From NCBI RefSeq assembly GCF_964340395.1, contig NC_135565.1, positions 8,376,742 through 8,440,741 of the forward strand: a DNA stretch of 64,000 nt. The letters are read 5' to 3'. This DNA is from Glandiceps talaboti. Taxonomy: Eukaryota > Hemichordata > Enteropneusta > Spengelidae. The notes below the pieces were generated by a model. The model was not told where the DNA came from. It did not search any database and was given only the letters and a program-made list of their open reading frames with translations. Positions 44,100 through 57,170 of the stretch are shown one piece after another; the stretch's first letter is position 1; every line of letters starts with the position of its first letter. A program made the translations under genes and the position numbers.

Positions 44100-46340
44100 T
44101 TACTACAAACATAGACCCATTATTTTTTTCTATTATAATGACAATTTCAAACTAAAATATTATCAAACGTACGCTGAACGCGCATTAATTTTATGAAGTG
44201 GTGGGGCTACAGCGCAGCGCTCAGCTCTTATGTACATCCGATTTTCAGAATGTAGTCGCCATTGCGACAGCTGCCGTACGTACGCGTCGCTAAACTACGT
44301 ACTACTAACGTATATATTGAGATCAGTAAAATTACACCACAGACTTTCAGGTAGGGAACATTTTGCCAAAGGCGGGGCGTTTGTCAAGAGCAGTGATTAA
44401 TTCTTTGACAAAATATAGACACTTTCATCGGAAGAAATGAAACACATCGAGAGACTGACTGACGAACGGATGCCTACACCGTTTACGCTTAGAACTCAGC
44501 TCAGAGTCATACGCTAAAAACATCAACACTGGCAAGTTAAAATGTCGAAAAAATTGTGAAAGTTTCAAAAACACATTGTCAAAATTTGTTCAGAAATTCT
44601 ATCAATAATTGATGATGATGATCGATGTTCGGCAATTCATGAATAGCAAGGAAACTATATTTTCAAACAACAACACGGTAACTGTACAGGTTGATGATGT
44701 TTGCAAATAATTCAAAGTAGTTCTGACCATATTACTATACTGTGACATCAAAGTAGAGTAAAATGACATGCATGGATTTCATATTACTATACTTTGATGT
44801 CACACCCTGGGAATATGAGGGTCTATGTATATAATGACAGATGTTATCGTAGCTGGTTAGCCATATACACTGGTTCAAATGTTATCCGCATTGGCCAACC
44901 ACAACTGTTAAGTCACCAATAATAAACTAAAACATATTATACAACTAGTAGAAAGGAGCTCAATCAGTCAAAATCTATTAAATGACGACAATAGGGAACT
45001 TGCAAACCCGCCATGTTTAATGTTGCATCGTGGGAAATGTGATAATAAATACTAATGAAACGGTATTGTAAACATAATGTTACATTGTTTTTAATCACAA
45101 ATAGTCAATTCTTAGTCACCATGACCATTGTGGGAGGTTTATTTTATCGGTAGCCCCGATTAGGTATTACGATAACCACAAATAATATCCCATAGTCCAT
45201 TGCGACTGAGCATGCTCAGTCTCGATTACAAGTTTCCTATTGCAGTCACAAGTGAAAAAATTATTATTGGTTTTATTGTTATGGCTGTATACTTTGGTTT
45301 GGGGTTCAAGGGTGACAAATTTTGTCCACCTTGACTGACCACACCCGTTAGTAGCTAACAATTGGCTAAATACATGTACACAACTAGTAGACACCTGGGT
45401 GAAATCAGTTGACAACAGTTGTACTCACTACACTATTGCTTGTCATATACTGTTGTTTACTTAAAGGGTGACAATTACATTTATATCGGTGATATTTTGA
45501 AGTGTGATTTGATTACCTTATGTTGTTTCTTGGAAATGGAAAATTATAATAACATAGAAATTAGTTATACGACATATATACAACGAGTACATACTTTCGT
45601 AAAAAAATCAATACTCTTTCAGACAATTATATGAAGTACCTTCTCGAATCGACTGTATTGTATGTACACAATAACAATATTTTTACACACACTTTAAAAT
45701 CTTTTTACAACGGACCGGATTGAGTTACAAGTTACATACACAGACTTCGCCTAAGTTGCTTCATGTTGTTTTTTTCTAACAGAGCTCGAGAACCACAGTA
45801 AACATTTAGAACAAATACCCATTTTCCATTAGTGTGACCACTTTAAGGAGAGGGAAAGACAGAAAGAGAAGGGAAAGAACTGACCGACTAAAAGAGGTAA
45901 TTTCGACCCATGTAGATATAACCTTCAACATGTCGATTGCACGAACTCGCTCACTAAAAGAAAACATTTTTACTCAGAATACATTATCTAATACTTTTTG
46001 AGATGTGTTGACTTCTCAAGCTGATTAACCGGGTTTATACATTTTGTCCTGTGCGTTCATATATTTACAAAACTAACTTCGAATTCATGCAATGTTCAAG
46101 TTTAACCTGAGATAAGTGCTTCAAAAGGGCTAAACATATGAAACATGTGTGCTATCTACTATCAACGTTTGATGTTTGAGGACAAAGAATTTATCGCCGG
46201 TGAAGTCGAACATATTCTTTATATTTTATACTAGCACCTATTAATCGTGTTATCAGTTTACGACCGACTGACATTCATAGAAATCGTCGTTACACTGACC
46301 TAATTTCAAATTGTTACCAATAAAGTTATAATGAGATGTC
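44100..46340. other. Spacer upstream of copy 5
   Basis: No gene recognised. A CpG-richer patch lies at 44160-44320 (several CGC and TACGTACG). A small inverted pair, tgtgacatcaaagta and tactttgatgtcaca, lies around 44741-44805. Confidence 0.4.
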
Positions 46341-46756
46341 TCGCTGATAATAATCAGCCAAACTAGATGAACAATTTGCACCATATGAACCAGAATCGAG
46401 AATATATGAGTGTAGCGACATTACGCTCTGCGACTTTCACACTTTACACACACAAAAAAAAACGTTAGGAATTCCGCGTGTGGTGGCGCTCTTACCATTG
46501 ATTCTGACACCGATTTTGTCCTCACTCTCGTTCGACATCATTTTATGCCATATTTGTGAAACATTTGAACAAAGGGGAGGTTTATATTTTAGAGAAAGAA
46601 AAATGCTGGACTGCCAATTGTTTAGAAAATTGAATGGGTAACATTTAAGAAAACAGAACGGGCTTCACCCCCCGCCTTTTTGTAATTACTGACGTCTCCC
46701 TAATCTTGGGTGAAATGAATAGTTGTTCTTCATAGTGAACGGGTTCTTTTTTGTTT

Positions 46757-46765
46757 GAGAGCGTG
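46757..46765 (+). promoter_or_regulatory. GAGAGCGTG box, copy 5
   Basis: Counterpart of the GAGGGCGTG box, 44 bp before the copy 5 ATG. Confidence 0.35.
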
Positions 46766-46800
46766 TCTGGATTCCTAACAATCTCGCTTTCAGGGTCACT

Positions 46801-49694
46801 ATGACGAGTTTCACCGGGACAAGAACCGTAGATATATCGGTTGATAATGACAATCCAAAGGTTGGGGCCTTGGCTATCATGAAACATATCAGACCAGACT
46901 GGAAGACTGATAGTATCCAATTTAAGGTGGGTCAGTGTTGGTGACGTGGCGTAGGTAACTGACTAATAAGTTGTTAGCACGACTGTATATGTATGTGCTG
47001 TGAACCGTTGGATATAGTTATGCCTTATACTATAGCATAGTATTCGGGAATATGTGGAAGTTTGCTATACACTACTTTAAAGATTTAGCTGTGGTCACAC
47101 TACCTTAAAGATTTAGCTGTGATTACAAATTCAGTGAGTGAAATGATTGTGCAAAACGCTTCAAAAACTAGGTAGCTTAATGTTACTCTAGATCTGCACC
47201 TCACAATAGCTGTGACCTTAACCATAGTATGTCGAAACGACGCAAAGCAGAAGGCGTGACACGAAGGCATTCGGATACAAACCGTCATGCATTACAGCTG
47301 AAACAAAACGTATTTTCCACTGTCTATGATATTTCCGTTAATACACAGGTTTCATGTTTGTCGCTGATAGACAACGCCGACCATGATTTCAACGAATTAC
47401 GCGATAAGAAAGGACGGTGTTTTATCGGACACACCGCGACAGACTATATAAATAATGTTGTACACTCAACGTGCATAATGTTAAGAAAGAACGAGGTCAT
47501 TCGTATAAAAACACCCTCATTGAAAGCCAGACAACAACTGCGCTTACAGTGGGGACATATTAGACAGTCACACACCGTGAAAGAACGAATGTTTGTTATC
47601 GTCATTAGACACAAACTAACAATTAGAATATATATGCATCAGAGTACATGCCTAAAAAATCACGACCGTAAAGTTCAACACATGCACACTCGCATATTAC
47701 CTACGATTACTAGTTATTCATCATTTTATGACAATTGCACTGTTTTAATCTACAAAAATGTAAACAATGAGGTTCCGAAACTTAATTTCATGGCATATGT
47801 TTTTTTTTTTACAATAAGTGTTATGATGAGGCTTCACCAGGCCAGGCATTTTTTTTTTAAATTCGCAACTTCAATGATTTGTAACATTGTTGCATATATT
47901 AGCAGTGTATAAAAAGGCTTCAAGATGTGATTGGTATTTCTATTCTCATCAAGCCATCTGAATCAATTGTCACAGATGATATATTCATATTTTCAGTAAA
48001 CTGAATATTTTAACAACATCGCATGTCCTAGTTTGATTGAAAGGTCAACAGACTGTCTCAAGGATATCGGATTCAGACCGCACAAAATTCCAAGCGTACT
48101 CGAGTACATGAGACGACAGTCTACATTTCATAAATAGCTAGGATTCATAGTGATCATTCATCAATGTTTTGAGAGTACTTTTAGGGCATGTTAACGCCTT
48201 TTAAAAGTGTAATATGGATTGCATTCATTATTTGGTCATTAATTGGCCATGCGTTATGTAAATTTAGACTTTAAGGACGTCACAATAAAGAACACTTGGG
48301 ACGGAGAGGCACTCACTTCGCAGGGACACTTGGCTTCGGGGGAAGTCAATGAACGAGGCACTTGCTTGGTGCTTGCCTTGGTTTCCGGTGTAGACTAAGC
48401 TTTTAAACACAAACTGTGTGTAGTCTGAGCTAATTCCCTTTAAAGTTCAAGTGAGATCCTGGTACGTACATACATAAGTTGAGTCGGATATGAGATATGA
48501 GAGTGATTCGAGTGTTGTTTCTTGGTCTGTCAGCTGTGTGCGAAGATCGAAAGTAACACAATATCTAAATAACATATGTATATATATTATGTATACAATA
48601 CATAATGTGTGATATAAGCAATTTATAGTATATAAGGGTGTTTAACTTTTATCAGAAACTAACGAATCTTTTTTTAATGTGTTTTGGTCTGTATTGTGTA
48701 ATGTATTTATATTTCTTTTAATTTCTACACATATTGTTTTAGATTATGTTATTCACTGTACACATTTTATTGTTTTTTTATAATTTTTTTGTAGCAGGTA
48801 ACTCAATTACCCTAAAAGGGACTCAATAAAATTGTATCTTATGTTATCTTATCTTAATAATGTCAATATGCATGTTTCCCATCAAACCGCTGTCTTTAGC
48901 AAGTGACGTCATAGTCAAATATGAAAACGTACGCATGCGCATCCGATGTCATTTTGAGTTGCGCGAAAACGGTCACTACCACTCATTAATCACACATATA
49001 CCAATTACAAGACAGGAAAAGTATTAGGTTTGCTACAAATATGTTAGTCTAATTGAACCATGTTGTCTTCCTACCAAGGTATTCACTGGGGGTATCACAA
49101 ATAGAATGTATGGCTGTCACTTACCTGCCGATGAATGCAATATGGTCTTACTCCGAGTGAATGGAGAAGGGAGTGAATTGACGATAGACAGAGCCAAGGA
49201 GATTGAAACATTTCAAATTTTATTTAAAGCTAAATGTGGTGCTGAATTATATTGTATCTTTAACAATGGATTATGTTATCAATTCATGCCAGGAAATATC
49301 GTTGATTCAGACTCAGTCAGAGCTGACTTTATATTTCCGTGAGTATATCTTTCATATCTTATTACATAATTATGCACTTATTGCTTGAATATGAGGGCAT
49401 TAGTAAATGACTATTGCCCCGATGGTTGGTATGGAGCAAGGCTGCTTTCCTAAGGCTGAGTGCAGAATAGATAACAGCAGGAGGGTTAATATGGCATCTA
49501 CTAGTACCCATATAAGGTCAGGTAATAAGTGTTTTATAACACATCATATGCTACCATAGTCTCAGTCAGAGCTGACTTCATATTTCCGTGCGTATATGAT
49601 ATGATATGATATGGTATGATATGATATGATACGATATGATATAACATGATGTGTTTTATTGTCATATGTGTGTGTATGTATGTATGTATGTATG

Positions 49695-49734
<40 letters not shown>

Positions 49735-49810
49735 CATACATACATACATATATATATAACTATATGTATATATATATATATATATATATACATACATATA
49801 TATATATAAC

Positions 49811-49880
<70 letters not shown>

Positions 49881-50471
49881 GTTTTGGTAGTACTGGAACT
49901 TTGGTAGTACTGGTTGTAACTCGCATTCACGCATTGTGCGATCATCAGACAACTATGATCGCACAATGCGTGAAACTCCGAGTTACAATCAAGAAAGAGT
50001 TCCAGTACTACCAAAACTATTACGCTCTGCCACTGCGGTATAGAGCACTGTCTTAGCAGATTGATATTCATCGAGTTATATTGAACACATATTGCCTGGC
50101 CATGAGGGCTATAGCACCCGTTTATTACACCCGAGGGACTGTGAGTTACCAGAATCACATGCTATTTCCCGAGGCCAAAGGCCGAGGGAGATAGCATGTG
50201 ATTCTGGTAACTCACAGTTACGAGGGGGTAATGAACGGGTGCTATAGCCCGAATATAGGCCAGGCAATATGTGTTTTATAATATACCTCATGCTGTGAAT
50301 TCGCGGTGGCAGATGACATCGTCAGAAGCTGCCATTATGACCTGCTGTGAACGCGCGGTGGTCACGTGACCATGTAAAAGTTGATGGAACTATTTCCCTA
50401 GGGAAATAGTCATTCTATCTTCCTATCATGTGACTGATTCTAGCGAATCATGGCACAGCATTATCACTAGG

Positions 50472-50536
<65 letters not shown>

Positions 50537-53500
50537 ACTCGGTGAGTATCAATCTGCTATAAGACAGTGCTCTATACCGCAGTGGCAGAGCGTAATAGTT
50601 TTGTATATATATATATTTATATATATATATATATATATACAAAATGAAATGTGCATTGATTTTGCGTGTAATGAAAATTTACAAAAAAAACATTCTGTAG
50701 ATGACTCCTAATACGAGATTGATGCGTTAACAGAGAACTTAAATATCTCACATATAGTATGCACCTTTTGTCTAGATATGAGGGCATTAGTAAGGTATAT
50801 TGACCCGATGGTTGGTATGGAACAAGGCTGCTTTCCTAAGGCTGAGTGCAGAATATTTAGCAGCAGGAGGGTTAATATGACATCTACTAGTACCCGTATA
50901 AGGTCAGGCCATAAGTGTTTTATAACACATCATATGCTATTTAACGAGGCACATATTCTTTTTCAATAGTCAAAGTAAATCACCAACAGGACTCCCGTGC
51001 TACATGAATAGTGTCCTTGGGAAAATAGAATCTGAATAATGCCCAACGTTATGCAAATTGAGGTAACTATGTGTAAGTACCCTTACCACGTGACTCTAAG
51101 CCAATCACCAAAGCTGTAAGATACAACGGTGTGTTATAGAACATGCTATCGCCATAGCACAGTCATTTTGTGTGGCTGTGAAATTGAAAGCTTAAAAAAT
51201 ATGTATAAAGATTCAAAAGTGTATACATAAATTATACTTTGAATTAGCTATTACTCTATAACTCTTTACGTTTACAGAATGATAGCACACAAGATGGCAA
51301 AGATGCACGTTATGAAACCAATGGATAACAGACCAATACCAGAACCAAATATCTTTCCAACTCTCAGGGGATGGCTAGAAAATGTGCCGAAGAAATTGGA
51401 AGACGCTGAGAAAAATGCCAGGTAATGTTTTGTATGTTAAGTTTGAATATTAATTATCTATGATAAAGATTTATGATTTGTAATACAGCTGTAGGATATA
51501 GAAATAGCTTTAGGGAATAATTGTACTGGCAAGAAAGACGAAAAAATTGGTACATGATACTGGATTTGGAGCAAACTGATAAAGTTGAAGGTACTGTTTA
51601 TATAGTCTCGGGAGAGAGAGTGACGGTAGGATGCTGGAGATGCAAGAGTGTTGGAGATTGAAAGAAAGGTTGTTCCAAGATATAGGGCTAATATGAGAGA
51701 AATAGCTATTACCAAAGGTCTTTGTAGTTACTATAGGAATACAAAAAAAGTTGAAAATAACAGAGGGACGAAGTTGTCTTTGTGGAGTATATTGTTGAAG
51801 AAAGTGAGTGAGGTATTATGATTTAGACCGAAATTGTACCAGATGAACGGAACGAGAACTAATAGGTAGACATATCTAGATGAGAAGGAAATAATACTTA
51901 AGAATTAAATAATTATATTTTACTTGTTCTGGGTTATGTGTACTGTAAGGTGTTCATAAATATGGCTAAACTGTGAGACAAACTTTTAGGATATTTTATT
52001 AACGACATAATTTACATATCACCGATCCTATTTACATAATACAATGTTTTCATACAAAATGAGGTAATTCGCCATCCGAAATATTTGTCATTTTTGACTA
52101 TTTCATAGGTTTCAACATGATATGCCAACTCATGAACAACTTGGCAAAGAAATTGACCAATTAGAAAGAGTTCTCAAACCACTGAATTCTCCTGTAGTTT
52201 TTTGTCACAACGACTTATGCCTAGGTAATATCATTTATGATAAAGAAGGAGGTAAGTGACACCAAACAACTATATGTATAGTTTGATGGACAAGCCAATT
52301 TATCATTTTATGATGGTTTACCCAGTTCTCGTGATCATTAACAGTGCGAAAGGTTCTATAAACCCGATCAATGTATATGACGTCGACGTATATATCGTGT
52401 CATCACATAAAATGTTAGATGTCCAAACAATTTAGTACACAATATTGGAAATTAATGTTATCTATTCTTTCAAAATATTTCAGTTTTTAGTAATTCTGTT
52501 ATTGCTTGTTTTTCAGATACTATATCATTCATTGACTACGAGTATAGTGCATATAACTACCAGGCCTACGACATAGGAAACCATTTTGCAAACTATGCGG
52601 GTAAGATGACCACTTTTACGAGAAGGAAACATATCATGCTATTTTAATGTGTCAAAATTGTTATGTCTCATGGATCTATGTATGTATGTATGTATGTATG
52701 TATGTATGTATGTATGTATGTATGTATGTATGTATGTATGTATGTATGTATGTATGCATGCATGCATGCATGCATGCATGCATGCATGTATGTATGTATG
52801 TATGTATGTATGTATGTATGTATGTATGTACTGATTGAATATGAATACACGCATTTGTGTTGTGTCTGTTTTTGTGTGGTGTGTGTACATGTTTGCGTGT
52901 GTATGTTAATGGCTTTAATATATTAACTTTATATGTTATCTCATTCATATTATTGTCTATATTTAGGAATTCACACAAATGATTATTCTCTATATCCTGA
53001 CAAAGAATACCAAATAAAATGGTTGAAGACGTATTTTACAGCATACTATGCAATGGCAGGAATTGACAAACAATTATCAAGTACAGATTTGGATAATTAC
53101 TACGCACACGTCAACAAATTTTCTTTGGCAAGTTTTAATGTATTGTCAACATTTGTTATCTAATTGATGTGCTAGAATACCTTTTATATCGCCAACTTTG
53201 CATGGCGAGTTAAAGTTACCAACGTCTGTGCTGTCTTCAGCTGGTGAGTTAGGATAAGGAGGTACACTATAACTACTAACTCTGTTTGGTGATTTTAGAC
53301 TAAAGACTCTTTGGTGATCCTGTCAGTTGAAACTACTAGATTTTAGACTAGTGCCAACTTCAAAACGTTTGCTTGGTGAGCTTTGAAACCCATCATTATT
53401 GCTAAATTTGCCTTGTGAGTTGATATATAACTGTCACAGTTTACAGACTTTTCCACGTACGTTCAGACTACTGCAACTATTTTTAACATCACCTGCCAAT

Positions 53501-53808
53501 CTTGCATCACTTTGAATAATATCTCACGTAATGCTCTCCATTGCTTAGAATTCATCATTCCAAATATATTGACACCATTTGTTTTTATCACAGGCAGCAC
53601 ATTTAAACAAGGGAATATGGGCACTTATTCAGTCCGCACTTTCCAAACATGAATTTGACTTTCTTGGGTAAGTACGTACAAGTTATACTCGGACCCATTG
53701 TTTCAACTGTGCTCTCAATTTCATTTAGCGTATGTATGTATGTATGTATGTATGTATGTATGTATGTATGTATGTATGTATGTATGTATGTATGTATGTA
53801 TGTATGTA

Positions 53809-53861
<53 letters not shown>

Positions 53862-55124
53862 GGACATGATATCTCAAAATCTACTGCACCGATTCTAATG
53901 GAAATATATATCTTCCATATGCTAACCCCAAGAACTGGTTATATTTTGGTAATATACAACGAACATTAATTAGTAATTTGCTGTTGTTTAATAAGAATGT
54001 ATATTTCAAATTCAACATAATTTGGTAAATGCATTAACAGTAACAAGCCTCATATGTCATACATAATTTGTTGGTGTACAATACAGTTGATATGAATAAT
54101 TTGCATAATTAGGTTATATGTCAAGCTATATACATGTGTACTCACTTTCATTAAATTCTGTAACATTTGGTACATACATAAACCATAATATGGGCACATG
54201 TCCTATAATGTCTGTTGGCATAATATTAAGTTTTAATTAGTAAATTGCATGATTGGTAATTAGTCATACCTATAAAATACAACCTACAAATTTCATATAA
54301 TTTGGTACATATATCAACCATAACAATGTACACATATCCTGTAAAGTTCCTTGACATGGCTTTGAAATGTTAATGCGTTATTTCCATAATTAATGAGTTT
54401 CAGTAATTAAGCTATATGTTAACAATATACTTCAAATTGCAGACAATATGGTACACTTATCCTAAAAAGACTCATCGTAAAGGTCTTAGTTTTAAAGAGT
54501 ATTTTACATTAATTAATGATTTTCGCTAATTACGCTATATCTTAAGAATGCAAACTTAACAATTTCATTTAATTTGGTATGTATATCAACTGTATCAAAT
54601 TATGAGTGTTCGATGTACTTTTTTGTAGGTTTTCATTGTGATGTGTAATTTGCATATAAAATAATTTTTGATAAAATTAAGTAATACATATAGCATGTTA
54701 TCACAACGTTAAGATAATTTAGTATATGCTAGACATTAATATTGATGTTGAAGAAGTGCATGTCGTGAATTGTCCTTTAAAGCCTGTTGGTGTAGCTTGG
54801 ATAATTTGCATAATTAAAGTATTTTCGATAATTAGGCAATATGTTAACTATACAAGCTCCACATTTCATATGGTTTCATATGATTGATTTTCTAATTATG
54901 GGGTACATCGTGTATAATAGCTATAACTCATACTTTTGTATTCAAATAATGTGTGTATGACTAAAAATCTATACAAATGTAGGTTTGTTTTTAAGGCATG
55001 TTCAACTCTCCGTTTGCGGTACAACACCATTGACACACTTTTATGTGTTTTTTTAATATATAGATATGGTAAAAATTGCTTTGATGAATATTTTAGAAGG
55101 AAAGAAGAATTTCTGGTGCTGTAG
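46801..55124 (+). CDS. Ethanolamine kinase-like, copy 5 (8 exons, 350 aa), most diverged
   Basis: Same predicted reaction and fold as copy 1. Exons: 46801-46926, 49079-49338, 51278-51421, 52109-52251, 52517-52600, 52967-53127, 53594-53667, 55064-55124, ending in TAG where the others use TAA. Catalytic HNDLCLGN and IDYEYS are intact. Several otherwise constant positions have changed: [10 protein letters not shown] instead of TEGLSNKIYG, RVNGEG instead of RVYGEG, PMIAHK instead of PLIAHK, and [13 protein letters not shown] instead of ASHF.(S/T)GLWALIQ. GC donor in intron 6 (TTG|GCAAGT). Intron 2 holds a local duplication and three repeat elements. The open frame and intact catalytic residues argue for a working protein, but constraint looks relaxed. 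Confidence 0.9.
48000..48855 (+). mobile_element. Inserted sequence with LINE-like 3' tail, intron 1 of copy 5
   Basis: Copy 4 has no counterpart for most of this stretch, although both flanks align. The end reads ggactcaataaaattgtatc followed by tta/ttatc-type short repeats, which resembles the polyadenylation end and short tail of a non-LTR retrotransposon. No reverse transcriptase was seen. Homology to the shared intron resumes briefly near 48590-48640, so more than one insertion is possible. Confidence 0.35.
48904..48970 (+). promoter_or_regulatory. CRE / NRF-1-like / E2F-like block, copy 5 intron 1
   Basis: TGACGTCA at 48904-48911, TACGCATGCGCAT, then TTGCGCGAAAA at 48959-48969, ending about 109 bp before exon 2. 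Confidence 0.6.
49560..49587 (+). pseudogene. Duplicated 3' end of exon 2, copy 5 intron 2
   Basis: About 28 bases repeat the end of exon 2 (ctcagtcagagctgactt), followed by gtgcgtatat where the true donor reads gtgagtatat. The donor is broken by an A-to-C change at position +4. Confidence 0.7.
49597..49877. repeat. (ATATG)n then (ATGT)n and (TA)n tracts, intron 2 of copy 5
   Basis: ATATG units at about 49597-49645, then ATGT and TA arrays with two copies of ataactatatgtatatata. Confidence 0.9.
49878..50085. mobile_element. Second copy of the TA-flanked palindromic element
   Basis: Same arms and tail as 38846-39055, with about 20 bases rearranged in the left arm (ggtagtactgg repeated). Each arm holds a hammerhead motif with one lesion: on the + strand CTGATGA is CTATGA; on the minus strand GAAA is GAAT. 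Confidence 0.75.
50106..50250. mobile_element. Foldback element, 145 bp, intron 2 of copy 5
   Basis: Nearly perfect palindrome: starts GGGCTATAGCACCCGTT, ends AACGGGTGCTATAGCCC, with centre CGAGGCCAAAGGCCGAGG. It sits inside sequence that itself duplicates the start of intron 2. Confidence 0.8.
50470..50640 (-). mobile_element. Tail fragment of the TA-flanked element, opposite orientation
   Basis: 50530-50608 is the reverse complement of the tail at 38995-39055 (from aaaactattacgctctgcc to caccgagttata). TA tracts lie on both sides (50470-50530 and 50604-50640). The palindromic part is missing. Confidence 0.75.
50745..50945 (+). repeat. Direct duplicate of the start of intron 2, copy 5
   Basis: Matches 49360-49550 (gagggcattagtaa, ggctgctttcctaaggctga, gcaggagggttaatatg). 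The two copies are about 1.4 kb apart and flank the palindromic elements. Confidence 0.8.
52675..52829. repeat. (ATGT)n/(ATGC)n microsatellite, intron 5 of copy 5
   Basis: ATGT units with a central block of ATGC units. Confidence 0.95.
53729..53866. repeat. (ATGT)n then (CTGT)n microsatellite, intron 7 of copy 5
   Basis: A sharp switch from ATGT to CTGT units at about 53810. Confidence 0.95.
53870..54900. repeat. Degenerate array of roughly 140-bp units, intron 7 of copy 5
   Basis: Orthologous in position to the arrays of copies 3 and 4 and with the same recurring words. Confidence 0.65.
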
Positions 55125-55374
55125 ATCACGACTCATTTTATTGAAATCAAACCAACATGAAATAACGACAAACTCCAACAATAGGTCATCTGAGGACAGA
55201 AGACTGGATAGTGTCTCTATATTACTTAATTATGCTGGCTAGTGTCCAAAATTGAAATCGAAACTATACGCTAAGGCAAGGTAAAGGCTGTTTTGCTGAG
55301 CAAAGCTTTGCTATTAGTCCCAAACGAGGAATAATGGGTAATGGGCTTTGTCTGTACGAGTGTGCATGCATGTA

Positions 55375-55556
55375 TGCATACATACATACATACATACATA
55401 CATACACACACATACATACATTACATTACATTACATTGCATACATACATACATACATACATACATACATACTCATACATACATACATACATACATACATA
55501 CTCATACATACATACTTATACATACATACATACATACATACATACATACATACATA

Positions 55557-55588
<32 letters not shown>

Positions 55589-55643
55589 CACACATACATA
55601 CATACATACATACATACATACATACATACATACATACATACAA
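55375..55643. repeat. (CATA)n microsatellite downstream of copy 5
   Basis: CATA units with ATTAC, CACG and CA interruptions, starting about 250 bp after the stop. Confidence 0.95.
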
Positions 55644-55659
55644 ATCAAAACAGTAAAAT

Positions 55660-57110
55660 ATATTCATGAAAGTAGATGACATAATATCATGTCCGGTGTG
55701 ATAATCACCCAGTAGATAAGAGATAAAGTAAATTGTCGAGGTAACTAATCGCTGCTAATTGTGAAGAGGTGTTTTAATTTAGAAAAGAGGAGCAGAATAG
55801 ACAAGGTGTTATTATTTAGTAAATAAAGAGAGAATTATATAAAGTTGAAAGTAGCCAGGGAAATAAGAATTTTTTTAATATCACCACAAAAATAATTGAA
55901 GTGCACCATGTGTCGAACAAAATGAATTTACTTTCGATTCGATAAAAATAACTAAATACAAAAATAAATAATATACAATGAAACCAAATTTATAAATACT
56001 AAAGCCTAAGCACGCAATTATTCTGCTTGGTAGAGAGCCCACATAATTTAATGGCTGAGAGTGATTATAGATTTCGGTGTAGAAGTAACTTGAATGAAGT
56101 GAGATAGTCTGCAGTACTTCAGTTTATGCAACAGACGAAGTCCGAGCATTGCCTACATTAGAGTTTGACGGAGTTCAACTTGAATTTCAATGCCGTGAAG
56201 TTTAATACACAGACATGGCAAAATGCAAACACAATGACGTGGCAGATACCTTAAACTACTCACAGTAATTCGGCAGCACACGCACAGATTTGAACATCTA
56301 TCACTTTTCATTACGTCACAATATTTCATTCCGCTGCTTGTGAATTAATGTGTGCACTCATACTCTTCGTATATTTTTGACGGCCTTCATCCATAATCAC
56401 CACTCAAGATCTCCCTTCCAGCTGGATAGCAGTGATCACCACACGGTCGTTCAACAGCCTCTCCGGAAATCTCGAAGTACATTCATTTTATTATAGGCAA
56501 CTTGACATCATATGTGTAATATTGACCTACATTCCAGGAACATCGCTTTTCACCTGGGCTAACAAGGGCGCTCTCCAATATGACCCACATCGCATGCAAC
56601 AATGTCCCCGTCTATTGAAAAATGTATGTCTTTTAGTTTTGACCTTATGAATAAATAAATACATAACACCTTTGGACTTGAGAGCAATTTCTTGCATATT
56701 ACATACACGGTAGTATTTACTCGAATCATACCAACATTGTCACATACAAGTAAAGTATTTGAGGAGGTGTTTCGTCTTCGAAGACTTGTTCCTATCTGTC
56801 TATTGCAGACGTTCAGGTTCAGAGTGGTACCAGTCCCTTGGGAGCTGAGGTGTTTTAGTGTCAGCATCAACAAATGGTTGGAGTGTGTTATTCGTTTTAA
56901 AGCAATATGTTCTCAACTTTTAGTTTTCATTTTTGATGGCGCCTTATATGGACATCCCGTTATTACTTTGAATGGCTTTCGTTAGCCATATAAGTAATTA
57001 GTACCGATTCCCAAATACACATAAAATACAATCGTCTTTAACTTACTAACATATTTTGTCCACATTTATCTTATTTTGAGCAACGAGTAGTAATGTACAA
57101 AACGAAAGTT
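55660..57110. other. Spacer downstream of copy 5
   Basis: No gene seen. A stretch at 56810-56850 (cagtcccttgggagctg) resembles 42790-42830 downstream of copy 4, so part of the duplicated unit extends here. Confidence 0.45.
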
Positions 57111-57125
57111 AACTTCTTTGTCGTA

Positions 57126-57134
57126 GAGGGCGTG
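57126..57134 (+). promoter_or_regulatory. GAGGGCGTG box, orphan sixth unit
   Basis: Same box, 45 bp before the first ATG of the orphan exon. Confidence 0.45.
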
Positions 57135-57170
57135 GCTTACTGTCACATTTAGCTAACATTGTGGATTGTG

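Noticed and set aside
47229-47912. 227-residue plus-strand frame in intron 1 of copy 5
   Set aside because: The homologous intron segments in copies 3 and 4 (25200-25800, 35205-35862) do not keep the frame, so it is chance within duplicated intron sequence.
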